Of a stretch of 64,000 nt of DNA, positions 55,985 to 64,000 are shown one piece after another (the stretch's first letter is position 1; each line of letters starts with the position of its first letter). The translations under genes were made by a program, and so were the position numbers. Origin of the DNA: Bacteroidales bacterium UBA5433 (GTDB taxonomy: Bacteria; Bacteroidota; Bacteroidia; Bacteroidales; UBA932). A model generated the notes under the pieces. That model made no database searches, was not told the DNA's origin, and saw only the letters and a program-made list of their open reading frames with translations. The stretch lies in the NCBI GenBank assembly GCA_002427525.1, contig DIRP01000018.1, positions 1 through 64,000 on the forward strand, read 5' to 3'.

Positions 55985-57376
55985 CTAAAATTCTGCAGAT
56001 TTGGGGGTTCTTGGGAAGGGAATGACATCTCTGATATTGGCCATTCCTGTAACAAAAAGGAGCAGGCGTTCAAAGCCGAGTCCAAATCCGGAGTGCGGGG
56101 CGGTGCCAAAACGGCGTGTATCCAGATACCAGTCCAGGTTGTCTTCTGTAAGCTCCATTTCCCGGATGCGGCGCCGGAGTGTATCCAAATCCTCTTCTCT
56201 TTGCGACCCGCCAATGATTTCACCAATTTTTGGGAAAAGAACGTCCATGGCACGCACCGTCTTTCCGTCTTCGTTCTCTTTCATATAAAAAGCTTTGATT
56301 GCTTTGGGATAATCTGTAAGGATCACAGGGCGCTTGAAATGCTTTTCTACCAGGTACCGTTCGTGTTCACTTTGCAGGTCAACTCCCCAGGAAACGGGGA
56401 ATTCAAAAGTCTGCCCGCTACCCATCAGTATGTCAACACCCTCTGTGTAGGTAAGACGTGCAAATTCTGTATTACAAACACCTTCCAGCCTGGCAATGAG
56501 GTCTTTGTCAATCATTTTATTCAGGAACTGAAGGTCTGTAGCACAATGTTCCAGGGCATAACGGACCAGGTATTTTATGAAATCTTCTGCCAGGTCCATG
56601 TTCTCATGGATGTCGTAAAATGCCATTTCCGGCTCAATCATCCAGAACTCGGCAAGGTGCCTGGGTGTATTGCTGTTCTCGGCACGGAAAGTGGGCCCAA
56701 AGGTATAGACTTCACCAAGAGCCAGGGCTCCCAGTTCTCCTTCCAGTTGGCCGCTTACCGTCAGGCTCGTAAGTTTTCCAAAAAAGTCGTGGGTGTAATC
56801 TATGCTTCCGTCTTTGTTTCTGGGCAGGTTGTCCAGATCCAGTGTGGTTACCTGGAACATGGCGCCAGCCCCTTCGCAGTCAGAAGCTGTGATGATGGGG
56901 GTATGGATATAAACAAACCCTTTGTCATTAAAATATTTGTGTATGGCATAAGCCATGGCATGGCGGATTCTGAAAATACACCCGAATGTATTTGTTCTCG
57001 GCCTTAAGTGGGCAATTTCTCTGAGAAATTCCATACCGTGTCCTTTTTTCTGCAAGGGATAGGTATGAGGATCTGCTGTTCCATAAACTTCCAATTCCCG
57101 GGCATGGATCTCGACAGACTGACCGGCACCTAAAGAAGCCACCAGCATGCCTTGTATCCTTATGCAGGCACCGGTAGTAACGGGGCGCAACTGCTCTTCT
57201 GTGAAATCTTTCATGTCACATACTATCTGTACGTTATCAACTGTAGAGCCGTCATTAAGAGCTATGAATGTAATGTTCTTAATACTTCTCTTGGTGCGTA
57301 CCCATCCTTTAACTTGTACAGGAACACCGGCCTGCATTTGCAGGATGTCTTTAATTTTGGTGCGTGATTTTGTCAT
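55985..57376 (-). CDS. asnS: asparaginyl-tRNA synthetase
   Basis: 463 aa class II synthetase. An N-terminal OB-fold anticodon-binding domain (about 15-110) is followed by the catalytic core with motif 2 ([19 protein letters not shown]) and motif 3 ([12 protein letters not shown]). Presence of asnS means Asn-tRNA need not be made by the transamidation route. It is the second gene of the ahcY operon, 2 nt from each neighbour. Confidence 0.97.
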   Translation of the reverse strand: MTKSRTKIKDILQMQAGVPVQVKGWVRTKRSIKNITFIALNDGSTVDNVQIVCDMKDFTEEQLRPVTTGACIRIQGMLVASLGAGQSVEIHARELEVYGTADPHTYPLQKKGHGMEFLREIAHLRPRTNTFGCIFRIRHAMAYAIHKYFNDKGFVYIHTPIITASDCEGAGAMFQVTTLDLDNLPRNKDGSIDYTHDFFGKLTSLTVSGQLEGELGALALGEVYTFGPTFRAENSNTPRHLAEFWMIEPEMAFYDIHENMDLAEDFIKYLVRYALEHCATDLQFLNKMIDKDLIARLEGVCNTEFARLTYTEGVDILMGSGQTFEFPVSWGVDLQSEHERYLVEKHFKRPVILTDYPKAIKAFYMKENEDGKTVRAMDVLFPKIGEIIGGSQREEDLDTLRRRIREMELTEDNLDWYLDTRRFGTAPHSGFGLGFERLLLFVTGMANIRDVIPFPRTPKSAEF

Positions 57377-57378
57377 AC

Positions 57379-58773
57379 TTAATATCTGTAAAAATCGGGT
57401 TTATAAGGTCCATCTTTAGGGAATCCTATATATTGTGCTTGTTTATCTGTCATGGGTGTCAGTTCAACTCCCAGGTAATCCAGATGAAGGCGTGCCACGT
57501 CTTCGTCCATTTTTTTGGATAGTAAATAAACACCTGTTTCAAACGTATCGTTCCATAGGCTGATTTGTGCCAGTACCTGGTTTGTAAAAGAAGTGCTCAT
57601 AACAAAAGAGGGGTGTCCCGTGGCACATCCCAGGTTTACCAAACGGCCTTCTGCCAGAAGCAGGATAGAATGTCCGTCGGGGAAGGTGAATTGATCTACC
57701 TGGGGTTTTATGTTGGTTTTTTTGATACCGGGGTACCGGAGCAATTCATCTACTTGAATCTCATTATCAAAGTGACCTATGTTGCAGACAATGGAATTGT
57801 CTTTCATGGCGGCCATATGTTCTGCGGTAATTACGTCGCAATTGCCGGTAGCCGTTACGAAAATACGGCCTTCCTCCAGGCAGTTTTCCAGCCTGCGCAC
57901 TTCAAAACCTTCTACAGATGCCTGCAAGGCACAGATGGGGTCCACTTCTGTAACAAGGACACGGGCTCCGTACGAACGCATACTTCTGGCACAGCCTTTC
58001 CCTACGTCTCCATAGCCGCAAACGACTACTACTTTACCGCCAATCATCACATCTGTAGCGCGTTTAATGCCGTCTGCCAACGATTCATGGCAGCCGTACA
58101 GGTTGTCAAATTTTGATTTGGTAACCGAGTCGTTAACGTTAATGGCCGGAAACAACAATTTTCCTTGTTCAAACATCTGGTAGAGCCGGTGCACTCCGGT
58201 AGTTGTTTCTTCACTTACACCTTTTATTTCTTTTGCCATACGGGTCCACATGCCCGGTTTTTCCTGCAATGTTTTCTTAAGCAAGGCGGCAATGGCTTTC
58301 TCTTCTCTGTTGTTGTTCAGGTTATCCAATACGGAAGGATCTTTTTCTGCACAGACTCCTTTATGCACTAAAAGCGTAGCATCTCCCCCGTCGTCAACAA
58401 TCAGATGGGGGCCTTTTCCTCCCGGAAAAGAGAGGGCTTGCAGGGTACTCCACCAGTATTCCTCCAGGGTTTCGCCTTTCCAGGCAAAAACAGGAATACC
58501 GGCTTCTGCCATGGCGGCAGCGGCATGGTCCTGTGTTGAAAAAATATTACAGGAGGCCCAGCGTACCTCGGCACCCAACATAGTAAGGGTTTCTATAAGA
58601 ACAGCAGTCTGTATAGTCATGTGCAGACTCCCTGTTATTCTGGCGCCACGCAAAGGCTGCTGATTTTTGTAACGTTCGCGCAGGGCCATAAGTCCCGGCA
58701 TTTCCTGTTCTGCCAGTGTTATTTCTTTTCTTCCAAAACCGGCCAGGCTCAGGTCTTTTATCTTGTAATCCAT
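57379..58773 (-). CDS. ahcY: adenosylhomocysteinase
   Basis: 464 aa. It hydrolyses S-adenosylhomocysteine to adenosine and homocysteine, using bound NAD. The NAD site GYGDVGKG, the catalytic-core segment NCDVITAEH, and the C-terminal KPDFYRY ending (Lys and Tyr reach the neighbouring subunit's NAD) are all seen. The start is ATG 58773 ([17 protein letters not shown]), which matches the family; the upstream 47 codons of the frame cross the promoter. First gene of a seven-gene operon ending at 52496. Confidence 0.97.
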   Translation of the reverse strand: MDYKIKDLSLAGFGRKEITLAEQEMPGLMALRERYKNQQPLRGARITGSLHMTIQTAVLIETLTMLGAEVRWASCNIFSTQDHAAAAMAEAGIPVFAWKGETLEEYWWSTLQALSFPGGKGPHLIVDDGGDATLLVHKGVCAEKDPSVLDNLNNNREEKAIAALLKKTLQEKPGMWTRMAKEIKGVSEETTTGVHRLYQMFEQGKLLFPAINVNDSVTKSKFDNLYGCHESLADGIKRATDVMIGGKVVVVCGYGDVGKGCARSMRSYGARVLVTEVDPICALQASVEGFEVRRLENCLEEGRIFVTATGNCDVITAEHMAAMKDNSIVCNIGHFDNEIQVDELLRYPGIKKTNIKPQVDQFTFPDGHSILLLAEGRLVNLGCATGHPSFVMSTSFTNQVLAQISLWNDTFETGVYLLSKKMDEDVARLHLDYLGVELTPMTDKQAQYIGFPKDGPYKPDFYRY

Positions 58774-58790
58774 TTTTACGTACTTTGCTA

Positions 58791-58798
58791 CAAAGTTA
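58791..58798 (-). promoter_or_regulatory. TAnnTTTG promoter box for the ahcY operon
   Basis: Reads TAACTTTG on the minus strand, 17 nt upstream of the ahcY ATG. The leader is too short for a SAH riboswitch. Confidence 0.6.
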
Positions 58799-58817
58799 AG
58801 CAAAAAAGAAACAGGTC

Positions 58818-59600
58818 TTAAATACCTAGTGCATCCTTTAGGGCAGTATAACCCGTAGCACTTATTCTGATGGATTCGCCGTTTGTCAGGAAGAGGTACT
58901 GTTGCTGACCGCACCGCTCTATACGACTTATTTTAGAGGTGTTTACAATGAAGGAACGGTGGACCCTTACAAACTGTGAAGCCGGCAGGGTTTCCTGCAG
59001 GTGTTTCATGGTCTCTTCCTTAAGCCAAAAACCTTCTTCCGTTACAAGGCGGACGTAATCCCCGTCTGCACTAATAAAGAGAAGGTCCGCTATGGGAATA
59101 ACGCGTAGGGCGTTGCCGGAGCGAACCAATATATTTTCCGGATAATTTTGATCGGGAGCCGGTTGTATTTTTGGTATGTTGTCCGGTTGATCTGCTTTAT
59201 TGGATGCTACGGGTGTTTGGCTTTGGCTGCGGATTTTCTTTTGAAGGGCAAACAGCAAGGATACCAGCAAAGTAAAAAAAAGGCGCAACGGGAGCGATGG
59301 AAGGTACCTGTGAAAGGTTGCGTCATCAAAAAACACATAAAGGATTAAGGGAGGGATACCGGCAACGCCCAGGAAAAAAAGCAGCAGTTGCACAAAATCG
59401 GGCATGCCGTATTCATGCATGCTCAAGGTAAAAAAGCCGAGGAGGAACAGGCTTGCTGCCAGAGTCAATGCGTCGGAGAGTATGAGCAAAGGGGGGAATG
59501 ACAGCAACAGGCCGGGCAAAATAGCAGCCGGAAATGCCAGTAAAAGAATGGCACTTCCGGTTATTATGCTATTGTATTTACTTAATCTCTGCACCGCCAA
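58818..59600 (-). CDS. LytTR-domain regulator with membrane domain
   Basis: 260 aa. About four hydrophobic segments in the first 115 residues, a polar linker and a C-terminal LytTR DNA-binding domain (about 160-260, [33 protein letters not shown]). No response-regulator receiver domain is present, so this is a membrane-anchored one-component regulator. Its ATG lies 23 nt inside the LiaF-like gene. The partner suggests it senses envelope stress (inference). Confidence 0.85.
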   Translation of the reverse strand: MAVQRLSKYNSIITGSAILLLAFPAAILPGLLLSFPPLLILSDALTLAASLFLLGFFTLSMHEYGMPDFVQLLLFFLGVAGIPPLILYVFFDDATFHRYLPSLPLRLFFTLLVSLLFALQKKIRSQSQTPVASNKADQPDNIPKIQPAPDQNYPENILVRSGNALRVIPIADLLFISADGDYVRLVTEEGFWLKEETMKHLQETLPASQFVRVHRSFIVNTSKISRIERCGQQQYLFLTNGESIRISATGYTALKDALGI

Positions 59601-60390
59601 AAACGCATTCTACTTTAATAATCAGCCTGGAGCGGGTATCAGTTATTTCTGTGTAGGGTCTTTTGTCCTTAAACCCTCCAAAGACACATTCGCTCTGGAC
59701 TTCCACATTCCATTGCGGGGGAATGAGTAACGTGATTCCACCAAATACAGCTTCTAGTTTCAGAACAGAAACACCTTCCTGCAGGTTGGTTTTTCTCAGA
59801 TCCAATGTCATTCCTCCAAATACTGTCTCTATTTCGCCTCCCCGGAATTCCGGTTCCAGAAAGACATTTTCGGAACCCCTGAAAACCAGAGAGTAATAAA
59901 CATAGCCGTCTTTGCTCCGATTGGTTGCCCGGGAGGTATTCCTGTACGTACGGTCTTCCCCATGCCGGTAATTGGAGCTGCTGTCTGTAGTGGCACGGAT
60001 AAAAATAATAATGCCTACAGCTATCAGCAGGAGTGGCCACATGTTTCTCCAGTTAAAATGTGTCAGCCAACTCCACCCGGAAAGGAAGGGAAGTCCGCCC
60101 AGTCTGGGGAGCAGAAAAAAGAGCCCTATGAGTAACAAAACAACACCTTGTGTTTTTTGTTTTCGTAGGAGCGAGAGAATCCCTACGGCTACCAGCAGCA
60201 TTTGCCACGAAAGCAGGACGCGTCGCAAACCAAAAGAAATCCAGCCGGTATAGGATAAAAATAAAATCAGGCCTGCAGCTATAAAAACCAAGCCTACGAA
60301 AAAACCACCGGAGAAACGGTTTCTGTTCTCTTCCGGTTCAGGATAGTAACTGTTTCCGGTGTCGTGTTCCTGATTGTCTAAAATTTCCAT
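59578..60390 (-). CDS. LiaF-like envelope-stress protein
   Basis: 270 aa. Four hydrophobic segments (about 27-145, LiaF-TM-like) are followed by a C-terminal LiaF/DUF2154 domain containing repeated (V/A)FGG units: ETVFGGMTLDLRK, LEAVFGGITLLIPP, ECVFGGFKDKRP and [11 protein letters not shown]. Relatives modulate LiaRS-type cell-envelope stress signalling in Firmicutes. It heads a two-gene operon with the LytTR regulator. Confidence 0.85.
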   Translation of the reverse strand: MEILDNQEHDTGNSYYPEPEENRNRFSGGFFVGLVFIAAGLILFLSYTGWISFGLRRVLLSWQMLLVAVGILSLLRKQKTQGVVLLLIGLFFLLPRLGGLPFLSGWSWLTHFNWRNMWPLLLIAVGIIIFIRATTDSSSNYRHGEDRTYRNTSRATNRSKDGYVYYSLVFRGSENVFLEPEFRGGEIETVFGGMTLDLRKTNLQEGVSVLKLEAVFGGITLLIPPQWNVEVQSECVFGGFKDKRPYTEITDTRSRLIIKVECVFGGAEIK

Positions 60391-60417
60391 TTCAATACTG
60401 TGTTAAATTGATTACCA

Positions 60418-60425
60418 CAAAAGTA
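60418..60425 (-). promoter_or_regulatory. TAnnTTTG promoter box for the LiaF-like/LytTR operon
   Basis: Reads TACTTTTG on the minus strand, 27 nt upstream of the ATG. Confidence 0.55.
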
Positions 60426-60501
60426 ATGGCACACGTAATGCAATACAACAGAAACCCGATGAACACCGAAGTTTTCCCCGATAGATGGAAGTATATTTAC
60501 G

Positions 60502-61713
60502 TTAAAAAGGAACGCCCATAGCTTCACAGATTTTTTTAGGAATGTCTGTGTTGTCTATTCTTCCGGCAAAAAGTTCGCTTCCGGCCCCCATGGCATATAC
60601 GGGAACGGGAATACCTGTATGGGAAGAGGTGGTCCATCCGATACGGGCCCTGCGGTTCATTTCTTCAATTTGTTCTACTTCTTTCTTTTTGCCGTCGGCC
60701 AGCAGTTTGTCTTTAGATGCATGCTGTTCTTCCAATTGGTCAAAATGCATGGTATAGCGTTTTTCCCAGCCCAGGGACAGGCCACCGGTTTCGTGGTCGG
60801 CCGTCACAACAATCAATGTTTCATTGGGATGCTTTTCAGCAAAGGCTACAGCTATTTGAACAGCCAGGTCAAAATCTATGGTTTCAAGAATGGTGGTAAG
60901 ACCATCGTTGGCATGGCAGGCCCAGTCAATGCGTCCTCCTTCACTCATAAGGAAAAAACCTTTGTCGTTATCAAGAAATGCAATAGCTGCCTGCAGGATA
61001 TCTGCCTGTGTCATGTCACCTTCATCGCGGTCAATGGCAAAAGGAACGGCTTCCAGGTAATTCCTGTCTTTTTCCTGGAGAAGGATCATTTTTTCTGCCT
61101 GGCGTAGCGTTTCAAAATCTTCCATGCCGTATGCTATAGTGTAGCCGGCTTCTTCTATCAAAGGAATTACGGAAGGTTGGTCTTTGTCTTTGCCTTCCGG
61201 CTGAATGAATCCGCCTCCGCCAAAGAAATCAAAGCCTGTTTGCGGCAACTGCAGAGCTATGTCGTAATAATTTGAACGGGAAGGAGCGTTTGCATAAAAG
61301 GCAGCCGGTGTGGCATGGTCAAGGGTTACGGTAGAGGTAACTCCAACCTTGAAGCCTGCTTCTTTGATTTTGTAAGTAATAGCCTGTAAGGGCAGGGTAT
61401 CGGGACTCATGCCCAGCATATTGTTGGTTGTCTTTTCTCCTGTGGCAAGAGCCGTGCCGGCAGCAGAGGAACAGGTTATGATATTGCTGGCACTGTAAGT
61501 TGTCGCAGTTCCCAGGACAGGAAATTGAGAAAAAGAAAGAGGTTCGGAACCTATCCGGCCGTCTTTGTCTGCCAACCAGGCTTCTGTCAAAGATACCTGA
61601 GCCAGCCCCATACCGTCACCTATAAAATAAAACACATATTTGGCCTGCGGAGCCTGTTGCACACATCCGGCAAACAGTACAGCCAATGCAATAAGAGTGA
61701 GAAAACGTTTCAT
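60502..61713 (-). CDS. alkaline phosphatase, lipoprotein
   Basis: 403 aa. Lipoprotein signal with lipobox FAGC (Cys17). The alkaline-phosphatase core shows FIGDGMG at the N-terminus (metal site), the nucleophile region ITCSSAAGTALATG, LDHATPAAFY and the metal-binding VVTADHETGG. It cleaves phosphomonoesters in the periplasm. It is a single-gene unit. I saw no convincing Pho box. Confidence 0.92.
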   Translation of the reverse strand: MKRFLTLIALAVLFAGCVQQAPQAKYVFYFIGDGMGLAQVSLTEAWLADKDGRIGSEPLSFSQFPVLGTATTYSASNIITCSSAAGTALATGEKTTNNMLGMSPDTLPLQAITYKIKEAGFKVGVTSTVTLDHATPAAFYANAPSRSNYYDIALQLPQTGFDFFGGGGFIQPEGKDKDQPSVIPLIEEAGYTIAYGMEDFETLRQAEKMILLQEKDRNYLEAVPFAIDRDEGDMTQADILQAAIAFLDNDKGFFLMSEGGRIDWACHANDGLTTILETIDFDLAVQIAVAFAEKHPNETLIVVTADHETGGLSLGWEKRYTMHFDQLEEQHASKDKLLADGKKKEVEQIEEMNRRARIGWTTSSHTGIPVPVYAMGAGSELFAGRIDNTDIPKKICEAMGVPF

Positions 61714-61737
61714 GAAAATAGCTTATTTAGTTTCATG

Positions 61738-61745
61738 CAAAGGTA
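61738..61745 (-). promoter_or_regulatory. TAnnTTTG promoter box for alkaline phosphatase
   Basis: Reads TACCTTTG on the minus strand, 24 nt upstream of the ATG and directly after the exbD terminator's T-run. Confidence 0.6.
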
Positions 61746-61790
61746 AAAAAAAAAGACCGACTTGAAATGGTTTTCAGCCGGTCTCTTTTT
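61745..61790 (-). terminator. intrinsic terminator of the exbBD operon
   Basis: On the minus strand AGACCG (61779-61784 complement) pairs with CGGTCT (61754-61759 complement), with extra inner pairing, then a run of about ten T. It separates the ExbBD operon from alkaline phosphatase. Confidence 0.85.
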
Positions 61791-61803
61791 ATCGGTTCTT
61801 TTA

Positions 61804-62286
61804 TCAGAAGCCGTGGTGCTCTACTTTTCTGCGTGTCGAATACATAATCTTCAGGGCAGAACAACGTCTGAGCTCCTGCTTAACGTCTGTTACAATACCC
61901 ATACGCACGTCTTCATCCACTTTCAGGGTAACAGTCATTAAAGGGCGGTCAGCCTCTGACATAGATTCGCGTGATGCAGCAATGAAGTCACGTATGTCTT
62001 CTATAGTGCTGAATGCATCATTTAGCTGTATCCGGGAGTCAGTTCCGTATTGTGCTTGCAAAGTAGGAATGGGAGGGCCAATATTTATATAACTGGCCAG
62101 GTCCTTGCGCTCCAGTTTTGCAATTTCTGTTGCTTCCGGGAGCCTCACCGTAACCACACGTTCTGAAGTACGGAAACTGGTTGAGATCATAAAAAAGAAT
62201 AATATCATGAACACAACGTCAGGGAGTGAGGCTGTACTCAGGGCAGGCACTGTTTTTTTGCTGTTTTTACTTTGAAATTTTGCCAT
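61804..62286 (-). CDS. ExbD/TolR family protein (second copy)
   Basis: 160 aa. A short cytoplasmic N-terminus, one membrane helix (about 22-42) with the conserved Asp at its start (SLPDVVFMILFFFM), then a periplasmic domain. ExbD works with ExbB to pass proton-motive force to TonB. It is the last gene of the operon, 12 nt after the other ExbD gene, and differs from it in sequence, so the two may form a mixed complex. Confidence 0.92.
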   Translation of the reverse strand: MAKFQSKNSKKTVPALSTASLPDVVFMILFFFMISTSFRTSERVVTVRLPEATEIAKLERKDLASYINIGPPIPTLQAQYGTDSRIQLNDAFSTIEDIRDFIAASRESMSEADRPLMTVTLKVDEDVRMGIVTDVKQELRRCSALKIMYSTRRKVEHHGF

Positions 62287-62298
62287 AGTTATTGCCTC

Positions 62299-62880
62299 CT
62301 ATCTTCTTCTTTTTGTTACTTCTCTTGGTTCTCTCTCGGAAAGGCTCATAGGAACTGCATCCCTCGTAATTCGCTGTTGGTCATCATTCAGGAAGTCATA
62401 CTTCTTTCCAAAATGCTGCATCGCAAAATCGTCACGGACTTCGTTAAAAGCTTTTACCAGTTCGTTTTGCACTTCGATATAGGCTTTGTATGAAGTCCCA
62501 CGGGTGTTTTGAAGTGAAACTAGCGCACGCGATACCATATAAGGGCCAAAGCCTTCAATATCTCTTTCCCGCTTTTCTGGTAAATTGGGCAGATTTGCGG
62601 GGTTGGTGAGAAATTCTTTTACTTTTTCCTTAAGCATCACGACAGGCATTTCCTCTCCTCCGGCGAACAAACGGTCGTTGTTGTTGATCAGTACAACCAT
62701 AATGTTTCGTTTGTTGATCTGATCAGCTTGTTCTATGTGATTTTCATCGGGCATGGGAGGAAGACGACGCTGAATCCCGGTTTCTGTATCCATGGTCGTA
62801 ACCATCATAAAGAAAGTAAGGAGCAGGAAAGCGATGTCTGCCATTGAGCCTGCGTTAATATCACCTGCTGGTCTTGCCAT
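62299..62880 (-). CDS. ExbD/TolR family protein (first copy)
   Basis: 193 aa. Membrane helix at about 9-27 with the conserved Asp (SMADIAFLLLTFFMMV), then a longer periplasmic domain than the other copy and a basic C-terminus. It lies 16 nt after the small membrane-protein gene. Two ExbD paralogues in one operon are common in Bacteroidota. Confidence 0.93.
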   Translation of the reverse strand: MARPAGDINAGSMADIAFLLLTFFMMVTTMDTETGIQRRLPPMPDENHIEQADQINKRNIMVVLINNNDRLFAGGEEMPVVMLKEKVKEFLTNPANLPNLPEKRERDIEGFGPYMVSRALVSLQNTRGTSYKAYIEVQNELVKAFNEVRDDFAMQHFGKKYDFLNDDQQRITRDAVPMSLSEREPREVTKRRR

Positions 62881-62896
62881 AGTGTTTTAATTTTTA

Positions 62897-63322
62897 TTAG
62901 TTTTTCCTTACGGCTTTATAGATTGACCCTCCAACAATGGCTACTATTGCACAGCCAACAAGGATATAAGTCATATAAAGACCGGTGTCGGTTAATTTAA
63001 CCACAGACCCTTCAAAATGGGTTCCATTTGCAAGTGTCACAGGAGAACCCGGAGCTAGAAGGTATGAACCTCCTACCAGTACAACAGTTATACCTAGAGC
63101 CAGCAGAATCGTCCGCAATTTAATCGACCGTTGCTTCCAGGTAAGTAAGGGCATCAAAATGATCGCAAGAATGGTCAGTCCTAAAGTTATATAGGCCCAG
63201 TTTAAATACGAAAGGGTCCATCCATCCAGGTTGTCCCCACCCATATTTGCGACATATAACACAGTAATGACAATGCTGATCAAAAAGAGTACCCATAATG
63301 TTATTTTTGGAATTTTCTTCAT
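62897..63322 (-). CDS. small membrane protein of the ExbBD operon, unknown
   Basis: 141 aa, four predicted membrane helices (about 8-27, 40-60, 71-90, 112-135) with a polar loop before the last. I recognise no named domain, but a membrane protein of this size recurs between exbB and exbD in Bacteroidota. It lies 9 nt after exbB, so it is probably an accessory of the proton-driven complex (inference from position). Confidence 0.75.
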   Translation of the reverse strand: MKKIPKITLWVLFLISIVITVLYVANMGGDNLDGWTLSYLNWAYITLGLTILAIILMPLLTWKQRSIKLRTILLALGITVVLVGGSYLLAPGSPVTLANGTHFEGSVVKLTDTGLYMTYILVGCAIVAIVGGSIYKAVRKN

Positions 63323-63331
63323 CGCAATGTC

Positions 63332-64000
63332 TTATTTTTCATATTTAACTAAAATGTCAACCATGGATATGGAGGCGTCTTCCATACTACTTACAATGCC
63401 ATCCAGTTTTGAAATCAGGTAGTTGTATAATAATTGAAGAATAATAGCCACGATAAGACCGAACACCGTAGTAATAAGAGCAACCTTGATACCGCCGGCA
63501 ACGATAGTGGGGGAAATGTCTCCCGCAGACTCGATGGCATCAAATGCCTCAACCATCCCGATAACTGTTCCCAGGAATCCCAACATAGGAGCAATGGCGA
63601 TGAACAACTGGATCCATGAAAAGCCTTTTTCCAGTTCCATCATTTGGACAGAACCGTAAGAAGCGATTGATTTTTCCACGACTTCTATCCCTTGGTCAGC
63701 ACGGCTGAGTCCCTGATAGAAAATGCTGGCTACCGGTCCGCGGGTATCACGGCAGATGTCCATAGCGGCAGAAACACCGCCTTCTTTCATGGCACCTTCT
63801 ATTTTGGCCAGTAATTTTTCCGTATTGATTTCTGACATAGTCAGGTAAATAATACGTTCAATAGCAAGTGCAAGTCCGAATACAAGACAGAGCAGGATGG
63901 AGGACATAAAACCAGGTCCACCCTCAATGAATTTTGTTTTGAGCTGCTGGTGAATGGGTATCTCAACCTGTTCAATTTCACCCGTTGGGGTTGCTGTTTG
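63332..64000 (-). CDS. ExbB/TolQ/MotA-family proton channel, 5' end outside window
   Basis: The frame is open from 64000 inwards, giving at least 222 residues. The visible part has a membrane helix (about 31-50), the cytoplasmic loop, and the paired helices of the MotA/TolQ/ExbB domain (IAPMLGFLGTVIGMVEAF, then GGIKVALITTVFGLIVAIILQ). First gene of the ExbB-unknown-ExbD-ExbD operon. The N-terminus, which contains any first helix, is cut off by the window edge. Confidence 0.93.
   Translation of the reverse strand, partial: QTATPTGEIEQVEIPIHQQLKTKFIEGGPGFMSSILLCLVFGLALAIERIIYLTMSEINTEKLLAKIEGAMKEGGVSAAMDICRDTRGPVASIFYQGLSRADQGIEVVEKSIASYGSVQMMELEKGFSWIQLFIAIAPMLGFLGTVIGMVEAFDAIESAGDISPTIVAGGIKVALITTVFGLIVAIILQLLYNYLISKLDGIVSSMEDASISMVDILVKYEK

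Noticed and set aside
56093..57007. 304-codon open frame on the plus strand opposite asnS
   Set aside because: It lies wholly inside a well-supported asnS, has no recognisable domain and a Cys/His/Phe-rich composition typical of antisense frames.
1..64000. CRISPR arrays, insertion sequences, prophage or integrase genes
   Set aside because: No spaced direct repeats, transposase, integrase or phage structural motifs were seen; tRNA genes have no downstream partial copies that would suggest attachment sites.

Overview
The window is gene-dense chromosomal DNA from a member of the Bacteroidota, most likely order Bacteroidales. Direct signs are the 16S 3' end (CACCTCCTTT), repeated TAnnTTTG boxes upstream of genes (the Bacteroidota sigma-A -7 element), start codons without Shine-Dalgarno sequences, and lineage-typical families: DUF2141, FISUMP lipoprotein, HU-CCDC81 protein, split 5'-nucleotidase pair, DUF2795, and a lone HsdR_N protein beside holA. 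I saw no prophage, insertion sequence, CRISPR array or polysaccharide-utilisation locus.

Layout. 1-284: end of a 16S gene, tRNA-Ile, tRNA-Ala and an intrinsic terminator where a 23S gene would normally follow. 308-6374: a membrane-bound AraC-type regulator followed by a four-gene envelope operon (outer-membrane barrel, MMPL/RND pump, LolA-like carrier, DUF2141 protein). 6375-19397: a membrane-anchored HU-like protein, tRNA-Asn, mntP, a trpS-dnaG-metG-DUF389 operon, aroA-aroC, recA, rlmN-recX. 19438-24503: a free-standing 51-codon small-protein unit, a YgjP-like metallopeptidase, prfB with a programmed +1 frameshift, and an AddA-like helicase-nuclease. 24521-34543: a Tat-exported D-aminoacylase-like enzyme, apbE, a FISUMP lipoprotein with two TPM proteins, phoH and a CapA-like gene, then SPOR lipoprotein-gcvT-(degenerate M28 peptidase fused to a TonB C-terminal domain). 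34544-43654: yitT-leuS, two AraC-type regulators, trkA, a DUF2795 protein, cobalamin adenosyltransferase, an ABC ATPase, folE. 43651-52064: HsdR_N-cca, holA, and a six-gene operon (ABC ATPase, permease, two nucleotidase halves, tdk, alr). 52077-52495 is non-coding and structured. 52496-58773: a seven-gene operon (ahcY, asnS, udk, TonB-like, unknown, rsmI, ComEA-like). 58818-64000: a LiaF-like/LytTR pair, alkaline phosphatase, and an ExbB/unknown/ExbD/ExbD operon cut by the window end.

Most genes are housekeeping: translation (metG, trpS, leuS, asnS, prfB, cca, rlmN, rsmI), replication and repair (dnaG, holA, recA, recX, AddA-like), shikimate pathway and one-carbon metabolism. Envelope work forms a second theme (MMPL operon, two TonB_C proteins, ExbBD, SPOR, CapA-like). 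The least ordinary observations are the apparently unlinked 16S, the inactive-looking M28-TonB_C fusion, the small-protein unit at 19495, a recurrent TAnnTTTG-N3/5-start arrangement that predicts leaderless mRNAs, convergent gene pairs that abut or overlap without terminators (including the 126-bp phoH/TPM overlap), and the structured gap near 52.2 kb.
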